Shown here piece by piece: positions 42,553 to 50,202 of a stretch of 50,878 nucleotides of DNA; positions within the stretch are counted from its first letter, which is position 1, and every line of letters begins with the position of its first letter. The notes under the pieces are model-generated. The model saw nothing but the letters and a program-made list of their open reading frames with translations, was not told the DNA's origin and did not search any database. Origin of the DNA: Enteractinococcus helveticum (lineage in GTDB: Bacteria; Actinomycetota; Actinomycetes; Actinomycetales; Micrococcaceae); the NCBI RefSeq assembly GCF_020742345.1, contig NZ_DYXC01000118.1, positions 1 through 50,878 on the forward strand. The letters are read 5' to 3'. Both the position numbers and the translations under genes were made by a program.

Positions 42553-43443
42553 TCAGTCATATTGTGGCAGTCGGATCATGCCCTCCTGTGCGACGGTGGC
42601 GACCAGGTCGCCTTCGATGGTGTAAATACGGCCGATGCCCAGCCCGCGTGCTGATTGTGCAGACGGGGACTCTTGGACGAACAATAACCAGTCATCCAGG
42701 TTGAAAGGCCGATGGAACCACATGGCGTGGTCTAGAGAGGCCACCGATTTATCCGGTTGGCTCCAGGTGATTCCGTGGTTCCGGAGGACTGCTTCTAGGA
42801 TCGTGTAGTCGGATGCATATGCCAGTCCGGCGGCTGCGACGTTGGGGGACACATTGACCGGGGTGAAGGTTTTCATCCACACAATATTCCGGTTGACCTT
42901 TTCTGCTGCCGGGCGTAAAAACATCGGCTCGTAGGCATAACGAATGTCAAAGGGACGGTTATAGGCCAGTTCTTGAGCTGCGGGATCATCGATCATGCCC
43001 ACCAGGGCGGAAATTGGTGGCAGCCGGTCGGGGTGCGGGATACCTTCGGGCATCGGCTCATAGTGTTCAATGCCACCGGATTCGGTCTGAAAGGAGCAGG
43101 TCAGCGACAAAATGACTTTGTCATGCTGGGCGACCTCGACATGGCGGACGGAAAACGAGCGACCGTCACGGTGGTGATCCACGGTGATGTGTAACGGTTG
43201 GGTCGCATCCCCGGGGCGGATGAAGTAGCAGTGCATCGAATGCAGGAACCGATCGGCATCAACCGAGTGGCTGGCGGCAACCAGTGATTGGGCCATGACC
43301 TGGCCACCAAAGACACGACCACCGGTCTGTGGCGGTGTGTGCCCCACAAAAGTGCTGGCGTGTTCATCGGCGTCAACACGCTCGAGTTTCAACACATCAC
43401 GCAGAATGTCGGTGGGATCATCAGGATATGGGGTATTTGCCAT
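42553..43443 (-). CDS. tesB: Acyl-CoA thioesterase II
   Basis: Double hot-dog thioesterase, 296 aa, that hydrolyses acyl-CoA. N-terminal domain pieces are TGGRVFGGQVMAQSLVAASH and LHSMHCYFIRPGD; the C-terminal domain has ASLDHAMWFHRPFNLDDWLL followed by a QESPSAQSARGLGIGRIYT end, with the catalytic Asp and Gln of the family. ATG at 43443 with AAAGG upstream. Confidence 0.93.
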   Translation of the reverse strand: MANTPYPDDPTDILRDVLKLERVDADEHASTFVGHTPPQTGGRVFGGQVMAQSLVAASHSVDADRFLHSMHCYFIRPGDATQPLHITVDHHRDGRSFSVRHVEVAQHDKVILSLTCSFQTESGGIEHYEPMPEGIPHPDRLPPISALVGMIDDPAAQELAYNRPFDIRYAYEPMFLRPAAEKVNRNIVWMKTFTPVNVSPNVAAAGLAYASDYTILEAVLRNHGITWSQPDKSVASLDHAMWFHRPFNLDDWLLFVQESPSAQSARGLGIGRIYTIEGDLVATVAQEGMIRLPQYD

Positions 43444-43543
43444 GTGCGCCTTTCAGATGGGTTTTGTTCATACTCTAGTGCTGTCAGCTCAATTGCGGGC
43501 AGACCTTAGCGACCCTGTGGGCGTGCTGGGCATAATTGTTTCC

Positions 43544-44215
43544 ATGGAACACGTCTTGCCCTTCGCTTCGCTGAACTCCGTCAAAGACTTACAAAGCTTT
43601 GTGACCCGGGCAAAAACCCTGGATACCACCGGCGTACGGTTCGTGGTGACCGGTAACGTACTGGCCGCCTCGGTATCAGTAATGCACCCGGCAGGACTCG
43701 GCGATGGCGTACCAATCGTTATCGGTCTGCGCACCTTCGCCTTGGATTTTTCTAACCACCCACGTTTTGAACTGGATTCGGTATTTGCCATGGACGCGGT
43801 GACCGATCGGACCCATCGGATGATTTCGTCAGATTCGACGGCCTTCACGCTGCCACCGTCTGAGATTTCGGTGACCTGGACTGCCTTGAATCCTCCGCGC
43901 TCCGGCTGGACTCCCGCCGCAGTGGTCGACGACGCCGACATTCGCAAGCTCGCACGTAACGGGATATCCAAGGTCTCCGAGGGCCTGCCGTCAACTCCCG
44001 GGGCACCACTGTTGGCGCAGGTGCGATCAGCGGTATGGGGTGAACAAATTGGCGATCCCGACCACGTGGAGTTCCCTGCCGGGGCCACCCTTGGCGCCCA
44101 CAGTTTGGGATTCCTTTTGCCGCGCGGGGAGACGACCATCTCGACGGCAGGCCACTGGGTACGACTGACCAGCACCGGCGGGCACGTGTTAGCCCGTTCG
44201 GCAGTGGCCCTATAG
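43544..44215 (+). CDS. Hypothetical actinobacterial protein
   Basis: A 224-aa soluble protein from the ATG at 43544 (MEHVLPFASLNSVKDLQSFV), with a possible split-barrel-like pattern (TGNVLAASVSVMHP, GLRTFALDFSNHPRF, SVTWTALNPPRSGWTP). The C-terminal half is Gly/Ala-rich (SLGFLLPRGETTISTAG, WVRLTSTGGHVLARS). The frame stays open further upstream, overlapping divergent tesB, and that part is not used. The ribosome site is weak. I do not recognise the family. Confidence 0.65.
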   Translation: MEHVLPFASLNSVKDLQSFVTRAKTLDTTGVRFVVTGNVLAASVSVMHPAGLGDGVPIVIGLRTFALDFSNHPRFELDSVFAMDAVTDRTHRMISSDSTAFTLPPSEISVTWTALNPPRSGWTPAAVVDDADIRKLARNGISKVSEGLPSTPGAPLLAQVRSAVWGEQIGDPDHVEFPAGATLGAHSLGFLLPRGETTISTAGHWVRLTSTGGHVLARSAVAL

Positions 44216-45313
44216 TTAGTGGCGGTTTTGCATTGCCCGAGCAGCGCGCTGGAAGTAATCCCACATGGTGTCGTCGTGCAGGGGTGACAGTTCCAGGGTA
44301 TCCATGGCATTGCGCATGAACCGCAGCCAGGTCTCACGGGCTTGAGTATCAATGTGGAAGGGCATATGTCTGGCGCGCAGGCGCGGGTGCCCCCGTAGCT
44401 GGGAGTAATCGGTGGGCCCACCCCAGTACTGGATCAAAAACAGGCGCAGCCGTTCTTCGGCCGGGCCAAGGTCTTCTTCGGGATACATCGCCCGGAAATC
44501 CTCGTCGTCGGCAACCTGCTTGTAGAACTCTGCGGTCAGTTTGCGGAAGGTCGGTTCGCCACCGACCTGATCGTAAAACGAGGTTTGTTCCGCCGGAGCA
44601 TTCGTTCGCTGAGCCGTTTTGGCGGCAGCCTGCGTTTGCTCGGCACTTGCGTTGGGATCTTCTTGCTTATCATCCGGTGCAGTATGCTGTGCGGCAATAT
44701 TGGCACGGCGGTGGTGTTCGGCCTCATATTCGGCACGAATCGCGGCCAGGCGGGCGTCGTCATTGCCGGTAACCTGCGAGGGCTTTTTGGACTGACGTGG
44801 TTTCAACACGGCAATCGGTGCGCCCAGACGAGAAGAGAATTTGGGTAGCTCAGGCATTTGATGCTGATGCGGGATCTCAATGGTCACCGGGAAATTCACG
44901 CTGCGGGCAATAAAACACTGCCGGTGTGCTTCCTCGTGCAGTTCACGAGCACGCGGTAGTTGCATCGCATCGGCCACCCAGACCTCCGGGTGCAGGGTCG
45001 CCGAGGTGACCTGACCACCCTCGGCGCCGGCCTCAAGCGTCAATTCGCCGCGCACCATGATTTTTTCCACCTCAAGTTCGGCCTGGCCTGCGACATACAG
45101 GTACGACAGAATGTGGCATTCGGCCAGCGCAGCCAGCAACAGGTGCTCTGGATTCCAGCGGGCAGCATCCCCGTGGAACGGTTTGGCAGCCGAGCCCAGG
45201 AGTTCACCGGGCCCATCGGCCTGTATGACGACGTCGCGACTAAACCCCCGGTCCGGGTGCGGACGGGTCGTATCGGTGTTCCATTCGGCGCGTAAAGAAA
45301 ACTCGTGTTGCAC
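44216..45313 (-). CDS. Fusion of OsmC/Ohr-like peroxidase domain and group II truncated hemoglobin
   Basis: One continuous 365-aa frame joins two known families. Residues 1-152 form an OsmC-like domain with the two redox cysteines Cys66 (ALAECHILSY) and Cys133 (HRQCFIARSVN), 67 residues apart as in OsmC/Ohr. Residues 153-243 are a charged, Ala/Gln-rich linker with a helical AIRAEYEAEHHRRAN part. Residues 244-365 are a complete truncated hemoglobin close to mycobacterial GlbO: Tyr264 (B10), Tyr277 (CD1), proximal His316 (F8) and Trp329 (G8) are all present. Expected roles are thiol-dependent (hydro)peroxide reduction and O2 or peroxide/NO chemistry. ATG at 45313; convergent with the upstream hypothetical gene. 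Confidence 0.93.
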   Translation of the reverse strand: MQHEFSLRAEWNTDTTRPHPDRGFSRDVVIQADGPGELLGSAAKPFHGDAARWNPEHLLLAALAECHILSYLYVAGQAELEVEKIMVRGELTLEAGAEGGQVTSATLHPEVWVADAMQLPRARELHEEAHRQCFIARSVNFPVTIEIPHQHQMPELPKFSSRLGAPIAVLKPRQSKKPSQVTGNDDARLAAIRAEYEAEHHRRANIAAQHTAPDDKQEDPNASAEQTQAAAKTAQRTNAPAEQTSFYDQVGGEPTFRKLTAEFYKQVADDEDFRAMYPEEDLGPAEERLRLFLIQYWGGPTDYSQLRGHPRLRARHMPFHIDTQARETWLRFMRNAMDTLELSPLHDDTMWDYFQRAARAMQNRH

Positions 45314-45386
45314 ATGCTCAGTCTAGTTCAGCAGTTGCGGCGCGGTTGCGCATTGCACCAGGCGGCGAACACTTAGACTGGTGGGC

Positions 45387-45833
45387 ATGAATTTGGTTGA
45401 ACGCTCCGAAGTCACCGAGACCATCCTGGATACCGCTTCGCTGCGTGCCGCAGTCACCGCCGCAGACGCCGGCGCTGTTGTTGTATTTGAGGGCGTGGTG
45501 CGTGATCACGACCCGGAAGCCACCGGCCAGGTGACCGGACTGGAATATACGGCGCATCCGGATGCCACAACGTTCTTGCGCGAGATCATCGCCGAAGCCA
45601 ACACCGAGGTACACAACGAACTGGACCACGGTCCGCTCCCGGTCCGTGTGGTCGCCGCCCACCGGATTGGTCACCTCGAGGTGGGAGATACCGCACTGTT
45701 TGTGGCGGTCTCGGCCGCCCACCGTCAGGAAGCCTTTGCGGTGTGTAGCAACGTGGTGGAAGAAATTAAAGCCCGCGTGCCGATCTGGAAGTTGCAGTTC
45801 GGAGCCGAGGGCAGCACCTGGGTTGGGATTTAA
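45387..45833 (+). CDS. moaE: Molybdopterin synthase catalytic subunit MoaE
   Basis: Converts precursor Z to molybdopterin with MoaD, 148 aa from the ATG at 45387 (a GTG two codons upstream is less likely). Motifs: GAVVVFEGVVRDHD, LEYTAHPDATTFLREIIAEA, VAAHRIGHLEVGDTALFVAV and EEIKARVPIWK with the active-site Lys. Its 3' end overlaps the convergent moaD by 4 bp. Confidence 0.94.
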   Translation: MNLVERSEVTETILDTASLRAAVTAADAGAVVVFEGVVRDHDPEATGQVTGLEYTAHPDATTFLREIIAEANTEVHNELDHGPLPVRVVAAHRIGHLEVGDTALFVAVSAAHRQEAFAVCSNVVEEIKARVPIWKLQFGAEGSTWVGI

Positions 45834-46060
45834 CCACCGGCAAAGGGCGGCAGCACATCCACGGTCGCACCGGATTGCAGAGCAGTCTGCTCGGTGGCCC
45901 GTGCGCCGTCGACCAGAAATGAGCATCGCGAAATCACCTCGGCGGTTGTGCGCGCATCGGACAGTTGCGTGACAACATCTGCCACGGTATCGGCTTGCAG
46001 TTGGAGTTGTTTGGTGCCGACGACGTCGGCTGCGGCGGCAAAAAGACGAACGGTAATCAT
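45830..46060 (-). CDS. moaD: Molybdopterin synthase sulfur carrier subunit MoaD
   Basis: Ubiquitin-like sulfur carrier, 76 aa: MITVRLFAAAADVVGTKQLQ and the essential C-terminal LPPFAGG that is adenylated and thiocarboxylated by MoeZ. Translationally coupled to moeA (ATGA overlap) as the last gene of the moeZ-moeA-moaD operon. Confidence 0.93.
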   Translation of the reverse strand: MITVRLFAAAADVVGTKQLQLQADTVADVVTQLSDARTTAEVISRCSFLVDGARATEQTALQSGATVDVLPPFAGG

Positions 46061-47259
46061 AGGGCTATGTACTCGACAGTTCCTTCAGCGGCCACGCCGT
46101 CCACATTGGGTGGGACGTGCAGCAGACCGGTGGCCTGGGCCATTTTGGCGGCCAAGTGTGAATTGGATGGTAGCGGGGTGGCACGATCGTTGTCATCAAC
46201 CGTGGCCAGCATATAGTAGTGCAGGTCTTTGGGAGTGCGCAGTGCTTGGGTGGTCACCACATGATGGGTGCGCGGGTGCGGTGCTTGTCGCTGCATCTTT
46301 TTGATCCCGGGGATCACGAAGATCTGTAGTGACACAAATACTGCCACCGGGTTACCAGGCAACGACCACACCGGGGTACCGGCCGGGGATAGGCCAAAGC
46401 CTTGGGGTTTGCCTGGGCGGATATTGACCTCGCCGAACCGGATGGCCTGGTCTGGGTCCTCGTGCTGCCAGGCGGACAGCACGTAGTTGGAAATGTCGTG
46501 GGCGCCCACTGACGCGCCGCCGGTCAAAATGATCGCATCCACGGAATGCTCCACCTGGGCGATTGTGTGTTCCAGGCTGGCTGCTGAGTCGCGCACCCGC
46601 ACCTGGTGGGTTGCTTCGGCACCGAGGCTTTCCAGTGTTGCAGCCACCAGCGGGGCATTGGAATCCGGAATCTGGCCGTGTTCTAACGGGGTGCCGGGCG
46701 AGACGAGTTCATCGCCAGTGGAGATAATGGCAACCCTCGGTTGGCGGGCCGTGTAGACGCTAGCGGTACCGGTGGCCGCAATAGCCCCGATGTGATTCGG
46801 GCGTAGGAAGGTCCCGGCTGCGGCCACAATGGACCCGGCCGCGGTGTCTTCTGCGCGTTTGCGGATGTGCCGATTAGCTTCGGGTATGTGATCAAACGTA
46901 ATTTCTGTGGGCACATCCTGGGTGGGTTCGTGGAAGAACTCCAGCGGCACGATCGTATCGGCGCCTTCGGGGACCGGAGCGCCGGTCATGATGGCTGCGG
47001 CCTCACCGGAGCCGATGGACTCTTGCTGACGATGCCCGGCCGGGATGGTCTTGGTAACCGGCAGTGTCCCGGGGGTGAAGTCCTGCAGGCAGATCGCATA
47101 CCCGTCCATGGCCGCGGAATCCCAGGGTGGCAGATCCACGCTGGCGGTCACATTAGCCGCCAGCGTCTGTCCCAGAGCCTCGTTGAGTGGCACCTCGGTA
47201 ACCCGCAATGGGCTGATCAGGTGCAAAATCCGCGATAAGTGCTCTTCTTGGGTGATCAT
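46057..47259 (-). CDS. moeA: Molybdopterin molybdenumtransferase MoeA
   Basis: Inserts molybdate into adenylated molybdopterin, 400 aa. Domain marks: SVDLPPWDSAAMDGYAI, IMTGAPVPEGADTIVPLE, RKRAEDTAAGSIV, AIISTGDELVSPGTPLEHGQ, IPDSNAPLVAATLESLGAE, IILTGGASVGAHD and SLPGNPVAVFVSLQIFVIP. Starts and stops overlap its neighbours by 4 bp on both sides. Confidence 0.95.
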   Translation of the reverse strand: MITQEEHLSRILHLISPLRVTEVPLNEALGQTLAANVTASVDLPPWDSAAMDGYAICLQDFTPGTLPVTKTIPAGHRQQESIGSGEAAAIMTGAPVPEGADTIVPLEFFHEPTQDVPTEITFDHIPEANRHIRKRAEDTAAGSIVAAAGTFLRPNHIGAIAATGTASVYTARQPRVAIISTGDELVSPGTPLEHGQIPDSNAPLVAATLESLGAEATHQVRVRDSAASLEHTIAQVEHSVDAIILTGGASVGAHDISNYVLSAWQHEDPDQAIRFGEVNIRPGKPQGFGLSPAGTPVWSLPGNPVAVFVSLQIFVIPGIKKMQRQAPHPRTHHVVTTQALRTPKDLHYYMLATVDDNDRATPLPSNSHLAAKMAQATGLLHVPPNVDGVAAEGTVEYIAL

Positions 47260-48317
47260 CTCAAGCTCGTTTCACTGGTGACTGCCGGGGTGTTCAACGC
47301 TTGGACACCACCATCAAGATACCCCACAACCTCATGTCCAGCAGCCGCCAGACGTTGGGCTGCACGAATCGAGCGCGGTCCAGTACGACACAGCGTCACA
47401 ATCCGCTGACCAGCAACCGGTGCAAAATGCTGCAACTGATCAAATGGCACATGCACGGTCACCAACGGTGCCGGGAACTCGGCAACCTCATCGGCCCGGC
47501 GCACATCCACCACCGTCGTCGTGGCATCCAGCACCTGTGGCGTCACCGCTCTGACACGGATCGTTTCTCCTGCCTCGGACGGCGCCAGTGGGATCTCCGT
47601 GGTCGTCATATCCAGGGTGTCGATCACCAACATCCGCCCCAGCAGCGTTCTACCCACGCCCAGCAACAATTTAATCGCCTCAGTGGCCAACATGGTACCC
47701 ACCATCCCGGCCACCGAGCCCAGAATCCCCATCTCCGCACATCCCGGGGTGGCACGCACCTGGGTGGTATCTGGGAAAATATCGGTTAGCCGGATCGCCG
47801 GTCCATAGGTTCCAGCCGCATCAAAGATCGTCACCTGTGCTGACCACTGCATCAGCGCACCAAAAACTACCGGGACCCCAAGATCAGCAGCTCCGGCATC
47901 CACAATAAAACGGGTATCGAATGAGTCAGAACCATCGATCACCACATCCGGACGCACCGGACCCACCACCTCGGCAAAATTCTCGCCCAGGCGCACCCGG
48001 TGACCAACCATCTCAACCTCAGGTGCGATACGCTGCCCGGCAGCAACAGCCGAGTCCACCTTGGGCTGGCCGATCCGCTGTACCGAATGCAAAATCTGAC
48101 GGTTGAGATTCGACAATTCCACCACGTCGTCATCAAATACATCAATGCGTCCCACCCCGGCAGCCGCAAGATACGGGATCACAGTGGAACCCAGCCCGCC
48201 GGCCCCCACCACGGCCACGCGCGCGCCGGCCAGTCGGGCAGCACCGCCATCGCCAATCTCAGGTAAGCGACGATGCCGGGCCGTTCTGGAACGGATAAAA
48301 TCTGGGCCAATATTCAT
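47256..48317 (-). CDS. moeZ: MoeZ-like adenylyltransferase/sulfurtransferase (ThiF-rhodanese)
   Basis: Activates the MoaD C terminus and provides sulfur, 353 aa. The N-terminal ThiF/MoeB domain (about 5-245) has GAGGLGSTVIPYLAAAGVGR and FDDDVVELSNLNRQILH. The C-terminal rhodanese domain (about 255-350) has the active-site loop TLCRTGPRS with Cys310. The protein has only two cysteines, Cys193 (TPGCAEMG, the MoeB-type Cys) and Cys310, so both zinc CxxC pairs usual in MoeB/MoeZ are absent. First gene of the operon, divergent from fdhD. Confidence 0.93.
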   Translation of the reverse strand: MNIGPDFIRSRTARHRRLPEIGDGGAARLAGARVAVVGAGGLGSTVIPYLAAAGVGRIDVFDDDVVELSNLNRQILHSVQRIGQPKVDSAVAAGQRIAPEVEMVGHRVRLGENFAEVVGPVRPDVVIDGSDSFDTRFIVDAGAADLGVPVVFGALMQWSAQVTIFDAAGTYGPAIRLTDIFPDTTQVRATPGCAEMGILGSVAGMVGTMLATEAIKLLLGVGRTLLGRMLVIDTLDMTTTEIPLAPSEAGETIRVRAVTPQVLDATTTVVDVRRADEVAEFPAPLVTVHVPFDQLQHFAPVAGQRIVTLCRTGPRSIRAAQRLAAAGHEVVGYLDGGVQALNTPAVTSETSLR

Positions 48318-48374
48318 GCTCCAAGCCTAACAATGTGCTGCCATAAAGTAACCGGCAAACGTTAGGATGGACAC

Positions 48375-49340
48375 ATGCGTTCTTCACAAGCTCGAATCCG
48401 GGTCGCCCGCGTCACCAAAGACGGCGGCCGAACGCACCGTGCCGACACCCTGGCGGTCGAAGAGCCACTGGAAATCCGGGTCAACGGCCAGCGCCTGGCC
48501 GTAACCATGCGCACCCCCGTCCATGACTTTTCCCTCGCCGTGGGTTTTGCCCTCTCCGAGGGCATTATCAACTCCGCCGACGACGTCGCAAATGTCCGGT
48601 ACTGCCAAAAAGATAGTGGGCCCAAAGGGCTCAAACCCGCGGGCCAACTGCCCCCGGATGTTGATGCTTCCGCTGCGCTGGCCATGCCACTGACGCTGGG
48701 CACCTTTGCCGGCGCCCAGGAGGACACCTCAGATAACGTCGTGGACATCACCCTGGCACCGCATGTTCCGCCGCCTGCCAGTGCGGCACAACGCCAACTG
48801 GTGGTGAACTCCTCCTGCGGGCTGTGCGGTCGTCAATCGATTGATGATGTTCACCAAAGCGGCTGCTACCCACTCGATGAGCGCTCAAACTTCACGCTTG
48901 ATGAGCACACCGTGATGAGCCTGCCTGATCAGCTCAGTCAGGATCAGAAAGTCTTTGCCAAGACCGGTGGGCTGCACGGTGCCGGGCTCTATGACGTCGA
49001 CACCGGCGAAATTCTTGTGGTTCGTGAAGACGTCGGCCGGCATAACGCCGTCGATAAAGTTCTGGGCTGGGCTCTGATGCAAGGTTTGTTGCCGCTACGT
49101 CGTCATGTCCTGGTAACGTCATCGCGCGCCAGCTTTGAGCTCGTGCAAAAAGCCGCAATGGCCGGTGTACCGATGATGGTGGCAGTTTCTGCGCCGTCGT
49201 CGTTAGCTGTGGAGCTCGCCCGCGAATCCGATATGACCCTGGTGGGCTTTACCCGCGGCCATCGTTGTGTCATCTATGCTGGCGAAGATCGCATTGTGCC
49301 GCCCGAAGTCATTGCCGACGACGTCGCAGTCGCTCAGTAA
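48375..49340 (+). CDS. fdhD: Formate dehydrogenase accessory sulfurtransferase FdhD
   Basis: Transfers sulfur to the molybdenum cofactor of formate dehydrogenase-type enzymes, 321 aa. The functional SSCGLCGRQS has Cys148 and Cys151; GGLHGAGLYD, VREDVGRHNAVDKVLGWAL, VTSSRASFELVQKAAMAGVP and GFTRGHRCVIYAGEDRI are further family marks. Divergent from moeZ with 57 bp between. The formate dehydrogenase itself is not in the window. Confidence 0.95.
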   Translation: MRSSQARIRVARVTKDGGRTHRADTLAVEEPLEIRVNGQRLAVTMRTPVHDFSLAVGFALSEGIINSADDVANVRYCQKDSGPKGLKPAGQLPPDVDASAALAMPLTLGTFAGAQEDTSDNVVDITLAPHVPPPASAAQRQLVVNSSCGLCGRQSIDDVHQSGCYPLDERSNFTLDEHTVMSLPDQLSQDQKVFAKTGGLHGAGLYDVDTGEILVVREDVGRHNAVDKVLGWALMQGLLPLRRHVLVTSSRASFELVQKAAMAGVPMMVAVSAPSSLAVELARESDMTLVGFTRGHRCVIYAGEDRIVPPEVIADDVAVAQ

Positions 49341-49539
49341 CTCAGAGATATCGAGTGAACCGCACTAGACAGTAGTAATCCTGGGCGCAACCCGTGCCCG
49401 GCATTTTGTGGATAAGTGTTGACGGAGGAACGAATACTACTTGAATTGTCCACAATTCGGTGATCAGACCTAGTGACTCTGTTTTATAAGCGCTAATTTA
49501 TGGGGACAGTCTTTTCCGAACTGATTAAAGGCGTCACTC

Positions 49540-50202
49540 ATGAAATCATCCTCGAAGAAGTCTGCCGTCAAGTGGCTGCTGGGCGGTTTTACTGCGCTTA
49601 TCCTCACCATTTCGCTAACCGGTTGCTCCCAGACAGCTGAGGAGAGCCCGGAATTAGAAAAGACCACTGATGCTTCGCTGGCCGAGACGGCCGAATATGT
49701 TCCAGCTTCAGCGGACGGACCAGCACAAAACGTCCCTGAGCCTCGGCTACCCGTCTCAGCAACTGAGAATTCGGAGGATGGTGCCAAAGCTACGCTGGAA
49801 TATTTTTGGGAAGCAGAAGCATTTGCCAGCCTGACGGGTAATGGTGATTCACTCGCTGTCGTCTCTGATGATAGTTGTGCGTTTTGTCATGAATCAATCG
49901 ACGGATGGCCCAAAAATTACGAAGACGGATATTGGTCTGTCTTACACGGTGACATCATAGTTAACGTAACTGAAGTCGTTACTTCAGAAGAGGATGACGA
50001 GGAAGAATCGGTAGCTCACATCTATTTCGAACTCACAGAACCAGCTACAGATTTTTATAATGAAGAAGGCAAGCATTTGGAGGCGAGTTTCGACGAGACC
50101 GATACGCAAGATTGGTTCGCAATATTAAACTATGATGCCACCGCGCAGATTTGGAAGGTCGAGTGGTTAGGCTTCGAAGACGACGTGGTCTGGGAAGAAT
50201 AA
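49540..50202 (+). CDS. DUF6318 family lipoprotein
   Basis: A 220-aa exported protein: basic N terminus, hydrophobic helix and lipobox LTGC with the lipidated Cys near residue 29. An acidic, low-complexity linker (about 33-65) leads into AEYVPASADGPAQNVPEPRL and GAKATLEYFWEAEAFASLTG, the mark of DUF6318. Two Cys in DDSCAFCHESIDGW lie two residues apart (CxxC) and may form a disulfide. Function unknown. The stop overlaps the start of the next gene by one base (TAATG). Confidence 0.83.
   Translation: MKSSSKKSAVKWLLGGFTALILTISLTGCSQTAEESPELEKTTDASLAETAEYVPASADGPAQNVPEPRLPVSATENSEDGAKATLEYFWEAEAFASLTGNGDSLAVVSDDSCAFCHESIDGWPKNYEDGYWSVLHGDIIVNVTEVVTSEEDDEEESVAHIYFELTEPATDFYNEEGKHLEASFDETDTQDWFAILNYDATAQIWKVEWLGFEDDVVWEE

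Noticed and set aside
43295..43543. N-terminal extension of the hypothetical gene into tesB
   Set aside because: It lies opposite tesB coding sequence and its 5' region; the ATG at 43544 is the more reasonable start.
45318..45926. Minus-strand frame opposite moaE
   Set aside because: Shadow of moaE; low-complexity, no motif.
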